A stretch of DNA of 11,623 bases from Aureispira sp964404215 (GCA_964404215.1 CAYOJF010000137.1:1-11623), one strand, 5' to 3'; shown: positions 1-8,166, numbered from the stretch's first letter. Translations and numbers: made by a program. The notes: generated by a model from the sequence alone, not told the origin.

Positions 1-123
1 CAGAGTATTCAAATAACTTACACATTTCATATCAAATTTACTATATCCATCAGCATCTATTTCATCTACTCGCCAAGCTGGTGTTGTGATCAACACGCCA
101 TCCAAATCTAATATTAACTTCAT
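1..123 (-). CDS. HAD-superfamily hydrolase, N-terminal 41 residues (runs off left edge)
   Basis: The reading frame opens with ATG at 123 and stays open to the window edge, giving 41 residues that begin MKLILDLDGVLITTPAWR. DLDGV is HAD motif I: D6 would be the nucleophile that forms the aspartyl-phosphate and D8 the general acid/base. The following stretch (TPAWR, then DADGYSKFD) is reminiscent of the HAD domain named after 'Swiss Army Knife' RNA repair proteins (HAD_SAK_2-like). This subfamily call is from memory and tentative; motifs II-IV lie outside the window. No signal peptide is seen, so it should be cytoplasmic. It starts 20 bases after the stop of the lipoprotein hydrolase gene on the same strand, so it is probably co-transcribed with it. 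No Shine-Dalgarno is visible. The nearest upstream ATG (131-133, reading ATGAAATAG) meets a stop after two codons, which supports the start at 123. Confidence 0.72.
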   Translation of the reverse strand, partial: MKLILDLDGVLITTPAWRVDEIDADGYSKFDMKCVSYLNTL

Positions 124-143
124 CTATTTCATTAATTCCCCAA

Positions 144-1625
144 TCAATAACCAGAACCTGTTTGTTTTTCAAACAGATCGTCTTGAGGCGTAAAAGTTTG
201 TTTTCCTTGTGTATGTTGCCAATGAAATTGTTGTCCCATCATTTGACGAAGAACGGTATTATCTGTCGCGGCAGAAAGTCCAACACCAGCACTCTGTCCA
301 TTAGGATCTAATGCATTGGGTGGATCAAACTGCAAAGACCAAAAATAATGATATGTAATGACCGTATGCTTTAGTTCTATTCCAAATGTACTGGCATAAT
401 CAAAAACCATTTCTTGAAAAGCTGCTTTTTCGACCAACGCTCTTGGAGTAAAAAAAGTAGTCAATAACGAAGTTCTATAATATTCAATTGGTATTAGTGG
501 AGCTAAAGTCGTGATTGCTCTCGTTGTAATCTCTGTTGTAAATAACCCTTGATTGTTGACATAATTCCTTGTCCAAGCCATATCTAACAAAGCAATACGC
601 TCTGGCAAGGGGGCAACACCTTGTTGCTCAATTCGCTCTGTTCCGTGTAAGGCTACTTGCCCTCCAAAAGAACTTCCGACTATTCTTATTTTTTGATTAT
701 TGGTTTGGCGAGCCAATAGAGCATAAGCCTGTGCAAACAGCTCTGCCACAGGAGTATCTACGTGTGATTCAAAAGCACTTGCATAATTTCCATCAGCCGT
801 TTTCCACCGCATCCCAACTGAATTATTTGTCGAGGAATTTATTTTAGCTTCCGCATCATTAGGCAACAATTCATCCGCCAACTGTTCCCAATGAAAAATA
901 GCTACATTCCATCCTTGCTGTTTCCACTCGTTGTGTGTAAACTCATCAACACCATTGCGGTACAAATGAAAATCAGGGCGAGATTTTGTAGAAACGCCCC
1001 CATTTTGCCAACCGTGAATCCAGATAACAGTAGGTTTATTCGGATCAAAAAATGGATTAGATTCCCCCTCTACTAGCTTTTGACATCCAATGACATCCCA
1101 ATCATCCCATCCATTGAGCTCCGTATCATAGAAGTACATCCCATAATCCAACCGATCATAATCATACAGTTGTAGCGAATGACTCTCTCTATCCCATTCG
1201 ACTAATAAATTTGATAATTCTTTCAAGAAATGGGCCTCAATAAGCAAATCACTCCCTGAATACATTGGTGAAGACAACATATAGATAGGTTGCTTGTTTA
1301 ATATAGCCTGTGACTGTCCCAAAGTAAATACAATCGTATTTTGGGTATTGATACACACCATAGATAAGTCTTGCTCATTCCAAGTACAGCGATAACCTAA
1401 TGCTTCCATTACTTGCTCTGCAGGAATCATCACTAAATCACCTTTTTCTACAGGAGCTACCTTCTCCAACAATAACGGCGAACCATTTAATAGTACTCTT
1501 GGAACAGATGTAGGTTCTACTGTTATAGGAGCTTCTTTCTGACAAGCCGTCAAAAGAAATAATATTCCCCAAAGCAAACTACCCCATTGTTTTATCGTCC
1601 TCATCTTTTTTAGTTTTGATACCAT
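144..1625 (-). CDS. Surface lipoprotein: stalk domain fused to lipase-like alpha/beta hydrolase
   Basis: The 493-aa product starts with a lipoprotein signal peptide ending in lipobox LTAC, with C28 as the lipidated cysteine. The next residues, QKE, resemble the lipoprotein export signal (QKDDE) described for Capnocytophaga, so display on the cell surface is inferred. Residues about 44-154 look like the copper amine oxidase N-terminal ('stalk') fold: VLLNGSPL, MEALGYRCTWN, and a second half ending VEWDRESHSLQLY. From about 198 an alpha/beta hydrolase begins: HGW at 204-206 (oxyanion-hole region), and GSSFG at 317-321 with S319 as probable nucleophile. D348 is a likely acid residue; H420 or H426 may be the catalytic histidine, which is uncertain. 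It is probably a lipase or esterase of unknown substrate. M8 (base 1604) is an equally good start and would give a more compact signal peptide; with M1 the gene overlaps the upstream gene by 47 bases. Confidence 0.85.
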   Translation of the reverse strand: MVSKLKKMRTIKQWGSLLWGILFLLTACQKEAPITVEPTSVPRVLLNGSPLLLEKVAPVEKGDLVMIPAEQVMEALGYRCTWNEQDLSMVCINTQNTIVFTLGQSQAILNKQPIYMLSSPMYSGSDLLIEAHFLKELSNLLVEWDRESHSLQLYDYDRLDYGMYFYDTELNGWDDWDVIGCQKLVEGESNPFFDPNKPTVIWIHGWQNGGVSTKSRPDFHLYRNGVDEFTHNEWKQQGWNVAIFHWEQLADELLPNDAEAKINSSTNNSVGMRWKTADGNYASAFESHVDTPVAELFAQAYALLARQTNNQKIRIVGSSFGGQVALHGTERIEQQGVAPLPERIALLDMAWTRNYVNNQGLFTTEITTRAITTLAPLIPIEYYRTSLLTTFFTPRALVEKAAFQEMVFDYASTFGIELKHTVITYHYFWSLQFDPPNALDPNGQSAGVGLSAATDNTVLRQMMGQQFHWQHTQGKQTFTPQDDLFEKQTGSGY

Positions 1626-1965
1626 TCTCTCTGGTAAGTAATGACTCGGTCATCATTTCCATCATGGTCCCAATTTGTTCGCTAGACATCCCTTTTAGCA
1701 CTTGCTTTCCTATACCTAGTATAGCTCGTTTACCAATACCGATAGCATTTTCGACTGCCATTACTTTTAGTCTTCCACTATTCGCTCGCTGTAGAGATTC
1801 AATGAAAAAATAACGCACTCCAGCATCCGAAAGATCTCGAACTACCTCAAAGATAGGAATGGCATAAGGACGTTTATTTTCCGCTGCACTTACTTTTTCG
1901 CCTAAGTCAACTACCCGTTGATATAATTCATCTGAAATCGGAAATCCTAAATATTGTTCTTTCAT
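1579..1965 (-). CDS. Conserved-looking hypothetical protein, 128 aa
   Basis: I do not recognise this family. The 128-residue product has no signal peptide and no clear transmembrane helix, and looks mostly alpha-helical. Visible parts are an N-terminal region with SDELYQRVVDLGEKVS, a middle part DAGVRYFFIESLQ, a glycine-containing segment with two similar pieces (IGIGKRAI and LGIGKQVL, about 75-90), a methionine-rich stretch MSSEQIGTMMEMM (93-105), and a highly charged tail with KTKKDEDDK. It is likely cytoplasmic. Its 3' end overlaps the start of the lipoprotein hydrolase gene by 47 bases in another frame (26 bases if that gene starts at its M8), which suggests translational coupling and a shared transcript. 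It is the first gene of the presumed three-gene minus-strand operon. The frame is real rather than a shadow because it fills the gap between its neighbours exactly and has a plausible upstream promoter region. Confidence 0.7.
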   Translation of the reverse strand: MKEQYLGFPISDELYQRVVDLGEKVSAAENKRPYAIPIFEVVRDLSDAGVRYFFIESLQRANSGRLKVMAVENAIGIGKRAILGIGKQVLKGMSSEQIGTMMEMMTESLLTRENGIKTKKDEDDKTMG

Positions 1966-1994
1966 AATTGTTTACTTACTTGCTTATTGAACAA

Positions 1995-2002
1995 CGAAGA
2001 TA
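1995..2002 (-). promoter_or_regulatory. Candidate -7 box for the hypothetical/hydrolase/HAD operon
   Basis: On the minus strand this reads TATCTTCG, one mismatch from the Bacteroidota -7 consensus TAnnTTTG, and lies about 30 bases before the ATG at 1965. No good -33 TTTG partner is seen at the usual distance, so this is only a candidate. Confidence 0.25.
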
Positions 2003-2041
2003 CTGAAAAGTTGGGATTTTGAAAAATGAGCCCAAAACAAG

Positions 2042-2071
2042 AATAGGGACAGCTAGATAGCTGTCCCTATT
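2042..2071 (-). terminator. Intrinsic terminator after the S8 protease gene
   Basis: Perfect 13-bp inverted repeat (AATAGGGACAGCT / AGCTGTCCCTATT) around a 4-base loop (2055-2058), about 37 bases after the protease stop codon. On the minus strand the stem is followed by a moderately T-rich stretch (CTTGTTTTGGG). It isolates the protease gene from the next minus-strand operon. The T tract is imperfect, but the stem is strong. Confidence 0.8.
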
Positions 2072-2107
2072 ATATTACATTAGAATTTATACCTTAAAAG
2101 GCAGATA

Positions 2108-5100
2108 TTATTCCTTGACTATTTTACGGATATCTACGCCCTCATTAGTAGACATTCTTACCAAATAAACCGCGGATGGATAATCCGTCAAATCTAATAC
2201 TTGACTGCGTGTTCCTTTACGCATTATTTGCTGTTGCAATACACGTCCATCGATTGCTAAGATTTCTATGTTCAAATCTTCTGTTAATGGTTGGCTAAAC
2301 TGTAATGTAGTCTGATTGGTAGTTGGATTGGGCAATAATTGCATTTCCATCTCTTCCCCCAAGGCAGCTACAGAAGTTACAAAACTAACTACATCCTGTG
2401 AGCTACAAGTATTATTGATCGTCAATGTAACGGTATAATTTCCAGTAGCAGCATACGTATGAACTGGATTCTGTAACGTTGAGGTATTTCCATCTCCAAA
2501 ATCCCAGAACCAACTCGTTGCTCCATTCGAATTATCCGTAAATGTAGTTGTATTACCCGTACTATTGAAAGTAAAATCAGATTCAATAACAGTAGCTGTA
2601 ACAGGCTGTAATGGACTCAAACAAGGTGCTAACTGAATCTCTATATCATACAAGTAATAGTAAAAATTACCTGGTGTACCTGCCGTAGAGCTTGTCATTG
2701 TCAAAATATTAGGTACCGTATAAGGGTAACTAACTCCTCCATTATTTCTATACATATTCATGTTACTACCACCAATAGCATAGTTACCAGCACCAGGTAC
2801 TTCTAGATTTAGATTGATTTGTTGTGGTCCATCTACTAAAGTAACGGTTACTTGCTGAAGTACTGTATTATTAACTGTACCTCCATTGGCAATATTACCA
2901 TCCCATAAATAAACTACTCTATCACCTGCTCCATCAGCATCTACCCATGCCGAAACAAATACAAAACCTGTATCTGCCGTGAAATTGATTGCTCCTGTGA
3001 AACCACTACCATGATAACCTCCTGCTCCAAAGGTAGGATTGCTCGGTGTTGTATACAACGAAGGCTGTGTAATAGCATCTTGTACCTGATAAGTAGTTGT
3101 ATTCGTCAACGTAGGTGTATTATAATTTGCCCCTGTAGCAACACGAGTATTACTACCATCAAACCAACGTAATTGCCCATTACCAACTGCTCCTAATGCG
3201 ATAGAAGTATTGGGACACCCTTCCCCATTTTGTACGCTACTTACCGTTGGGGTGGCTACTGTGATATAACTTGTTTTAGTTTCGATATCGCTTCCTATAC
3301 CATTCGTAGTCGTTAGAGTAACTGTGTAAGTTCCGGAGTTAGCATAGGTATGTACTGGATTTTGCAAGGTAGAGGTATTACCATCTCCAAAATTCCATGC
3401 CCATGAAGTAGGTAAGTTACCAGTCTTGTCTGTAAATTCAATTCTTCCAGTACAACTCAGTTGTGTATTCGCTTCAAAATTAGTTGCTGGTGCTAAACCT
3501 GCCACTTGTACGTTGATATTATCCACATAGATATTTTGTCCATAATCACACACATTGACAAAACGAATGGTCACATTATTACCAATATAAGGTGTCAAAT
3601 CAATAGAATCATTCCTCCAGTCGGTTGCCGCTGTTGGGCCCCAATTGGTCGTTACTGCGGCTCCTGTTGATAAAGTTGCTCCTGATTTAGAATAAGCAGG
3701 TACATAAGTTAGACCACAATCGGTTGAAATCTCCACTTTCAATTCATCTGAAAAATTAGCATTGTATTCTCTGTAAGCTACATCAAAAGTTAATAGTGGA
3801 TTGGTTCCTGTGTTCAAATCTAATGTCAAGATTCTAAAAATATCTTCTTGTCCTCTAGCATTGTATGTAAAGTTAGAGACATGCATAGCAGTTGTTGCAT
3901 TTCCATCACTTCCTGTTACACCACGGGCTGCCCAAGTCTGTCCATTGTCTGGATTGACTAAAAATCCACCTGCTGGCGGGAAAGTTGCACCTTCAAAGTT
4001 TTCTGTATAAGGAAAACCTGCTACAGGATCGAACACATCAAAACTTTGTACTAATGTATCATTACAAACAGTACTATCAGAAGCCAATCCCGTCCATACA
4101 CTAATCGTATAATTTCCTGTATTGGCTAAAGTCAATGGAATATCAAAAGTATGTGTAACTGCTCCTCCAGAGGTTAGATTACCCGTCACTGTATCTGTCA
4201 CTACTGGTCCATTGCCTAATTGATAATAAATTTCAAAGTTTGTTTCTGTAAACAAGCCTAAGTTCTCTAAGTTGACAGTAACAGGTATCGCAGTAACTCC
4301 ATTACAACGTTCGATCGTTGCTCCAGGAGAAGTCATCGCACTGACACCTGCATCATTGTCTCCAGAACAAGCCAAGAAACAAGTCGGTGCTCCACCTCCT
4401 ACAGCTCCTGTAAATTGTTCTGCTATCTGACGACGTCCTACAATTCCATTAGGTCCAGTCGCTCTTACTGATAACCAATACTCCTGCGTTACATCAGGAA
4501 CAGTTACATTATATTGCAAGGCACTAGTAGAACCAATGGAATCCATAAATTTATTTCCTAACAAAAATACATCATACCCTGTCGCTCCTGTTACCGCATT
4601 CCACTCCAATTGCAATTGATTGATAGTAGGACACACACGCCCCACACGAATGTTTTGTGGACGATTAATAATAGAAAAGTTAGCATCACTCTCATCTGAA
4701 GCAGCACCTCTACTTACACGTACTCTGGCCTGACCTGTTACGATAACAGGTACCGTCCAAGTTCTGAAGCGTGACGCTCCATTCGATACACCCAAAAACG
4801 TCCATGTTTGTCCGTTATCTACCGAATATTCTACATTGAAGTTTCCAACAGTACCATAGGCATCCCAATGGATTCGGCTGGTTTCGCCAGGTACCAGTCC
4901 TTCTCCTCCCATAGGAAAAGTAACCGTAATATCATCATACATGAATTCGTATACAACCCAGTATTTGTGTGTACCAAAAGGTACTGTAGTTCCTTTTATT
5001 TTTAATGTATAAGCTCCTGCTGCTGGATTATCAATCGCAACTTGCTCTACATTATTGAGTCTATCAATACCTTTCGTCGCTGGCTGAGCTAAAGTAGTCG

Positions 5101-6835
5101 CATTAGGTGCTGAATTCAATATCCATGGCAAATAAGTAGCATTGGCAGCATCGGTCATACTAGCATCCAAATCATTAACTAAAGCAATAGCAGAATTAGT
5201 AGAGCCCTCTTGGTCTACCCAATACACCATAATTTTTGCTCTTTGTACATTAGCAGGAATATTGATAGTGTGCAAAACACTATCTCCTTGTGCTACTGAA
5301 TCTTGAAAATATCTATTGTCTTCCAATAATTTCGCTGCTCGTAATCCATTGACTTTACCCCAACCAAAAATAAAGTCAGGTCCATCATTCCCCAAATCAT
5401 TAGCCGTATTCATCATCGTAGCTTTCAACAAACCTGAAGGGGCTGTCACCCCGTTATTTAATTCACGATAAGCATGATGTAGTTGTGCCATTAGTCCAGC
5501 TATCCCTGGAGCTGCAGCAGATGTTCCTCCTCCTGGAGCATAAGTATTATTAGGATCTGTTGACATTTGACTGTTACCATGTGCCGCAATATCTGGTTTG
5601 ATACGCCCGTCTGTAGCTGGACCTCTACTAGAAGAAGCTATGATCTGATCTATTTCACTCAAATTAGCGGTAGCAATTACATTCTTTCCTTCCTTGTGTC
5701 CGCCTGTAATATTTCCCCACTGGTTACCTGCACCATAACCACAATCTAGATTATTGCTATTACCAGCCGAAAAGACTTGCATCAAAGTAGGATTATCATA
5801 TACCTCTCTATCCACCAGTACGGTAGTATTGGTATAACCTGCTCCACAACCATTGCTATAAGACGAGTTAAAGACCAAGACAGCACTATCCTGATGCAAT
5901 GGTATTGTCCCTGACATATTAGCTACATACTGTCTGATATGCATGTAGGACCCTGGTGCCATTCCTCGCATTTCAGGATCCAAGTTACCAGCTCCTCCAG
6001 CTATTCCAGCTACCATATCTCCATGTGTACCTGTCAAATCATTAATAACGCTTTGCTGATTAGTTCTGCCCGTAAAATCAATATGAGGTCCTGCGAAACC
6101 ATCATCATTAATGGCTATATTGACACCTGTTCCATCATAATTTCGACCACCAAAATAATCATTATCAATGGAATTGGATCGGTGCAAATTACGCCCATCA
6201 TCAGACTCAGGCTCACCTGGCTCTGAAATTAAGTCTACAAAACGTACAAAAGGTTGAGCCAATAATTTTTCTATATTTTTAGGCTCAATCTGAATATCTA
6301 TCATATTGGCATGGTGAAAACGCTCTTGCACATGAGCCCCTATTGCAAGCAACTCTTTCTCCAATTTGGTACCATCTATATTCTTATAGTACTGAATATT
6401 TAGGTTGACAAAATTACCTTCCATTGCCCATGCTGGGATTTCACTTTGAAGTCTTTTTCCTTTCTTAAACACAGGACTAATAGGCTGTAAACTACGTATC
6501 CCTAAACTCTGCCATTGTCTAAAATTACTATTAAGTGGAATGGCTGCTAGGTAAACTCTATTGGGAATATATTCCAATAGTTGTATCCCTTTTGCCTTGA
6601 TTTGCTGGTGCTGAGTAGTAGTTGGCATCTGCTCAAATTCTACAAATCGATAAAAGTAACTTCCATAAATTTCCGAAGTGGCTAGTTTATTTTTGGATGT
6701 AAATGTCGAGGCATTTGCCTCAAACTGTTGCTCCCCACTCTGAAAACGAACTGTGTTCTTTTGTGCGGACATATTCATAGTGCTACAGAGCAGTAACACG
6801 ATAAATAAGTACATTCTGGTTGGTAATTGCTGCAT
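2108..6835 (-). CDS. Secreted multidomain subtilisin-like (S8, Kp43-type) protease with T9SS sorting domain
   Basis: The 1575-aa product has a signal peptide (hydrophobic 9-17, cleavage near A24) and a putative prodomain to about 205. The S8 catalytic domain shows D244 (INDDG), H271 (GTHGD), oxyanion N359 (SAGNS) and S439 (GGGTSAAAP), so the triad is complete. Residues about 520-635 match the beta-barrel of Kp43-like subtilases (YWVDQEGS, ALVNDLD, NNVEQVAI). Next come an Ig-like region (636-722), an Fn3-like domain (726-800), a CARDB-like region (about 825-935), a MAM/choice-of-anchor-J-like jelly roll (943-1110), PKD 1 (1116-1194), an Ig-like CHU_C-associated domain (1199-1252), an unassigned beta-rich domain (1260-1405), PKD 2 (1415-1488) and a T9SS type A sorting domain (about 1496-1575, starting QLLPNPTTNQ and ending IRKIVKE). 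It should be exported through the outer membrane and may be cell-attached. Starting at M1 keeps the n-region arginine R7; M8 would lose it. It is probably monocistronic; its substrate is unknown. Confidence 0.93.
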   Translation of the reverse strand: MQQLPTRMYLFIVLLLCSTMNMSAQKNTVRFQSGEQQFEANASTFTSKNKLATSEIYGSYFYRFVEFEQMPTTTQHQQIKAKGIQLLEYIPNRVYLAAIPLNSNFRQWQSLGIRSLQPISPVFKKGKRLQSEIPAWAMEGNFVNLNIQYYKNIDGTKLEKELLAIGAHVQERFHHANMIDIQIEPKNIEKLLAQPFVRFVDLISEPGEPESDDGRNLHRSNSIDNDYFGGRNYDGTGVNIAINDDGFAGPHIDFTGRTNQQSVINDLTGTHGDMVAGIAGGAGNLDPEMRGMAPGSYMHIRQYVANMSGTIPLHQDSAVLVFNSSYSNGCGAGYTNTTVLVDREVYDNPTLMQVFSAGNSNNLDCGYGAGNQWGNITGGHKEGKNVIATANLSEIDQIIASSSRGPATDGRIKPDIAAHGNSQMSTDPNNTYAPGGGTSAAAPGIAGLMAQLHHAYRELNNGVTAPSGLLKATMMNTANDLGNDGPDFIFGWGKVNGLRAAKLLEDNRYFQDSVAQGDSVLHTINIPANVQRAKIMVYWVDQEGSTNSAIALVNDLDASMTDAANATYLPWILNSAPNATTLAQPATKGIDRLNNVEQVAIDNPAAGAYTLKIKGTTVPFGTHKYWVVYEFMYDDITVTFPMGGEGLVPGETSRIHWDAYGTVGNFNVEYSVDNGQTWTFLGVSNGASRFRTWTVPVIVTGQARVRVSRGAASDESDANFSIINRPQNIRVGRVCPTINQLQLEWNAVTGATGYDVFLLGNKFMDSIGSTSALQYNVTVPDVTQEYWLSVRATGPNGIVGRRQIAEQFTGAVGGGAPTCFLACSGDNDAGVSAMTSPGATIERCNGVTAIPVTVNLENLGLFTETNFEIYYQLGNGPVVTDTVTGNLTSGGAVTHTFDIPLTLANTGNYTISVWTGLASDSTVCNDTLVQSFDVFDPVAGFPYTENFEGATFPPAGGFLVNPDNGQTWAARGVTGSDGNATTAMHVSNFTYNARGQEDIFRILTLDLNTGTNPLLTFDVAYREYNANFSDELKVEISTDCGLTYVPAYSKSGATLSTGAAVTTNWGPTAATDWRNDSIDLTPYIGNNVTIRFVNVCDYGQNIYVDNINVQVAGLAPATNFEANTQLSCTGRIEFTDKTGNLPTSWAWNFGDGNTSTLQNPVHTYANSGTYTVTLTTTNGIGSDIETKTSYITVATPTVSSVQNGEGCPNTSIALGAVGNGQLRWFDGSNTRVATGANYNTPTLTNTTTYQVQDAITQPSLYTTPSNPTFGAGGYHGSGFTGAINFTADTGFVFVSAWVDADGAGDRVVYLWDGNIANGGTVNNTVLQQVTVTLVDGPQQINLNLEVPGAGNYAIGGSNMNMYRNNGGVSYPYTVPNILTMTSSTAGTPGNFYYYLYDIEIQLAPCLSPLQPVTATVIESDFTFNSTGNTTTFTDNSNGATSWFWDFGDGNTSTLQNPVHTYAATGNYTVTLTINNTCSSQDVVSFVTSVAALGEEMEMQLLPNPTTNQTTLQFSQPLTEDLNIEILAIDGRVLQQQIMRKGTRSQVLDLTDYPSAVYLVRMSTNEGVDIRKIVKE
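2451..2506. repeat. PKD-encoding repeat, copy 2
   Basis: A 56-bp segment that encodes residues 1444-1462 of the protease (core GDGNTSTLQNPVHTYA). It matches 3342-3397 at 48 of 56 positions without gaps. It is an internal duplication within the coding region, not a mobile element. Confidence 0.8.
3342..3397. repeat. PKD-encoding repeat, copy 1
   Basis: Partner of 2451-2506. It encodes residues 1147-1165 of the protease with the same 16-residue core GDGNTSTLQNPVHTYA. Most of the eight differences are silent, which fits an older domain duplication kept by selection or by gene conversion. Confidence 0.8.
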
Positions 6836-7050
6836 GTGTAATTTAGTTGTGTTAGAAGTTAGCGTGTATTTAAGTTTATTTTAAACAGACCCTAAAATGT
6901 ATTTTTTTGACATATCAATAATACGAAATATTAACAATCTTTCATATCTTTTTTGCGTCATTTTTTGGTCTTATTTATTTTACTCACAAATTCCCCTCTA
7001 TTGAAGTTGCCTACAAATAGAAACACGAAACCACCTCAAAACAAATACGC

Positions 7051-8043
7051 TTACATTTTTTTCACCCCTTTGATAACCATTTCAGTTGCCTCTTCTAGTT
7101 TTCCATCAGCAGTAATCACAACAAATATTTTTGCTATTTTGGCTCCTCTCCTGACCAAAAAGCAATAATAGCTATCTGTAATACCAAGCATAGCGAGCAT
7201 TTCTTCTTGCTTTTTGTTTGATTCATATACCTGATATTGATCCCCTAGTTTTTTGTTCCAATCTTGTATGACTTGCATACCTTCTGATTGTTTCAACTGA
7301 TATGCACGATAGTAATTAATTGCTTCTGCTTCCGTTGCAAATTGCCATCGACCATCTACCAATCTTTCGAAAGGCACCTTCACCGTTGCTTCGTTTTTAT
7401 TCTGCCAGACATAAAATGAAGATTCTTTTTGTATCGAAGTTAGTTGATAAGGTGCTAATAGTTTATTAGACATAAAGCTTTTTGAGGATACAGGCTGTTC
7501 TGTCCAGTTGATCCAATGATAGCTGAATACGATTCGCTTTGCCCTTGTTTCTGTATTCAAAACACATTTTTTTAAGGTAGTAGCATCCCATTTTTTCTTG
7601 CTCTCCAATACACCCATTGTTCCACTCAGTTCTTCAGCCACCTCGCCCTCTCGTTTGAATAACCGCATCGCTAATGTTTCGCAAACAGCAGCATCTGCTT
7701 CGTGACAGAAGTCTTGTATAAAACTTTTGATAACATCTATTGCCAACATTCCTTTCTCTTCTATAAACTGATAATCTACCTCTATACTTGCAGCGACTAC
7801 CCTCTGAGATTTGTTGACCGTCAGGTACAAATCAATGTACTCTTTAAAACCTCCAGTTTTGTAGTGTATTTCTTTTTGTCCTACTAAGCCTTTCTTAGTC
7901 TTTTGTTTTTCAATATTAAAAAAAGAAGCAAAGTCATCTGCTAAAACCTCTTTCATGGTACTCCCTACTCCATTAGCAAAAACTAGGTCTGTACTACCTA
8001 GTAGTACTACAATTAAAAATAATATTACTCGACTGTTCATCAT
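7051..8043 (-). CDS. Secreted protein of unknown function, 330 aa
   Basis: I do not recognise the family. The start MMNSRVILFLIVVLLGST gives a clear Sec signal peptide with probable cleavage after A23 (VFA before NG). There is no lipobox cysteine and no T9SS sorting domain, so the mature product of about 307 residues is probably periplasmic. The mature part is mixed alpha/beta and lysine- and glutamate-rich, with four cysteines (C113, C121, C160, C294), of which C113 and C121 flank a helix and might form a disulfide. A YHWINW segment (175-180) and a C-terminal strand-rich stretch (AKIAKIFVVITADGKLEEAT, 301-320) stand out. ATG at 8043 and ATG at 8040 are both possible starts. The gene diverges from the 1025-aa T9SS cargo gene across 176 bases, and its own 3' end lies 215 bases before the protease start. 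No clear terminator is visible in that gap, so read-through into the protease gene cannot be excluded. Confidence 0.82.
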   Translation of the reverse strand: MMNSRVILFLIVVLLGSTDLVFANGVGSTMKEVLADDFASFFNIEKQKTKKGLVGQKEIHYKTGGFKEYIDLYLTVNKSQRVVAASIEVDYQFIEEKGMLAIDVIKSFIQDFCHEADAAVCETLAMRLFKREGEVAEELSGTMGVLESKKKWDATTLKKCVLNTETRAKRIVFSYHWINWTEQPVSSKSFMSNKLLAPYQLTSIQKESSFYVWQNKNEATVKVPFERLVDGRWQFATEAEAINYYRAYQLKQSEGMQVIQDWNKKLGDQYQVYESNKKQEEMLAMLGITDSYYCFLVRRGAKIAKIFVVITADGKLEEATEMVIKGVKKM

Positions 8044-8085
8044 AACTTTTTAGTGATTTCAAATGGGTTGATATAAATTGTTTTA

Positions 8086-8118
8086 CACACTTACTCAAAA
8101 TATAGGCACACTTACTCA
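8086..8118. promoter_or_regulatory. Direct-repeat pair CACACTTACTCA with 21-bp spacing (site A)
   Basis: Two identical 12-bp units, CACACTTACTCA at 8086-8097 and at 8107-8118, start exactly 21 bp apart, about two helical turns. They lie in the intergenic region between the divergent 330-aa and 1025-aa genes. The same arrangement recurs at 11322-11354. Paired direct repeats of this size and phasing are typical of LytTR-type response-regulator sites (two 9-bp repeats separated by 12-13 bp). ACACTTACT agrees with the published AgrA-type consensus at most but not all positions. The identity of the binding protein is an inference. Confidence 0.6.
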
Positions 8119-8127
8119 TACTAGCTT

Positions 8128-8135
8128 CAAAAGTA
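8128..8135 (-). promoter_or_regulatory. Candidate -7 box for the 330-aa secreted protein gene
   Basis: The minus strand reads TACTTTTG, a perfect match to the Bacteroidota -7 consensus TAnnTTTG. No convincing -33 element is seen. If used, transcription would start near 8121 and run through repeat pair A, leaving a 5' leader of roughly 78 bases; a protein bound to the repeats would then block rather than help this promoter. Confidence 0.35.
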
Positions 8136-8158
8136 GCTAATAGACTATTTATTCGCCC

Positions 8159-8166
8159 TACTTTAC
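8159..8166 (+). promoter_or_regulatory. Weak candidate -7 box for the 1025-aa T9SS cargo gene
   Basis: TACTTTAC lies 41 bases after the end of repeat pair A and about 54 bases before the ATG at 8220. It is an imperfect match to TAnnTTTG. It is listed because a similarly imperfect box (TAATTTTA, 11394-11401) sits at nearly the same distance (40 bases) after repeat pair B. Confidence 0.22.

Noticed and set aside
569..1076. Plus-strand open frames (569-847 and 891-1076) opposite the lipoprotein hydrolase gene
   Set aside because: Antisense shadows: no recognisable domain or start context, while the minus strand encodes a protein with clear motifs.
1969..1981. TTTACTTACTTG, similar to the repeat unit CACACTTACTCA
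   Set aside because: Only a partial match, and no second unit 21 bp away on either side.
3801..6226. Plus-strand open frames of 60-95 codons opposite the protease gene
   Set aside because: The opposite strand has an intact 1575-aa protein with a full S8 triad; these short frames show only low-complexity translations.
6953..7168. Plus-strand 71-codon frame across the 3' end of the 330-aa gene
   Set aside because: It overlaps a real gene antisense, and its translation looks like random AT-rich coding; no promoter or start signal was seen.
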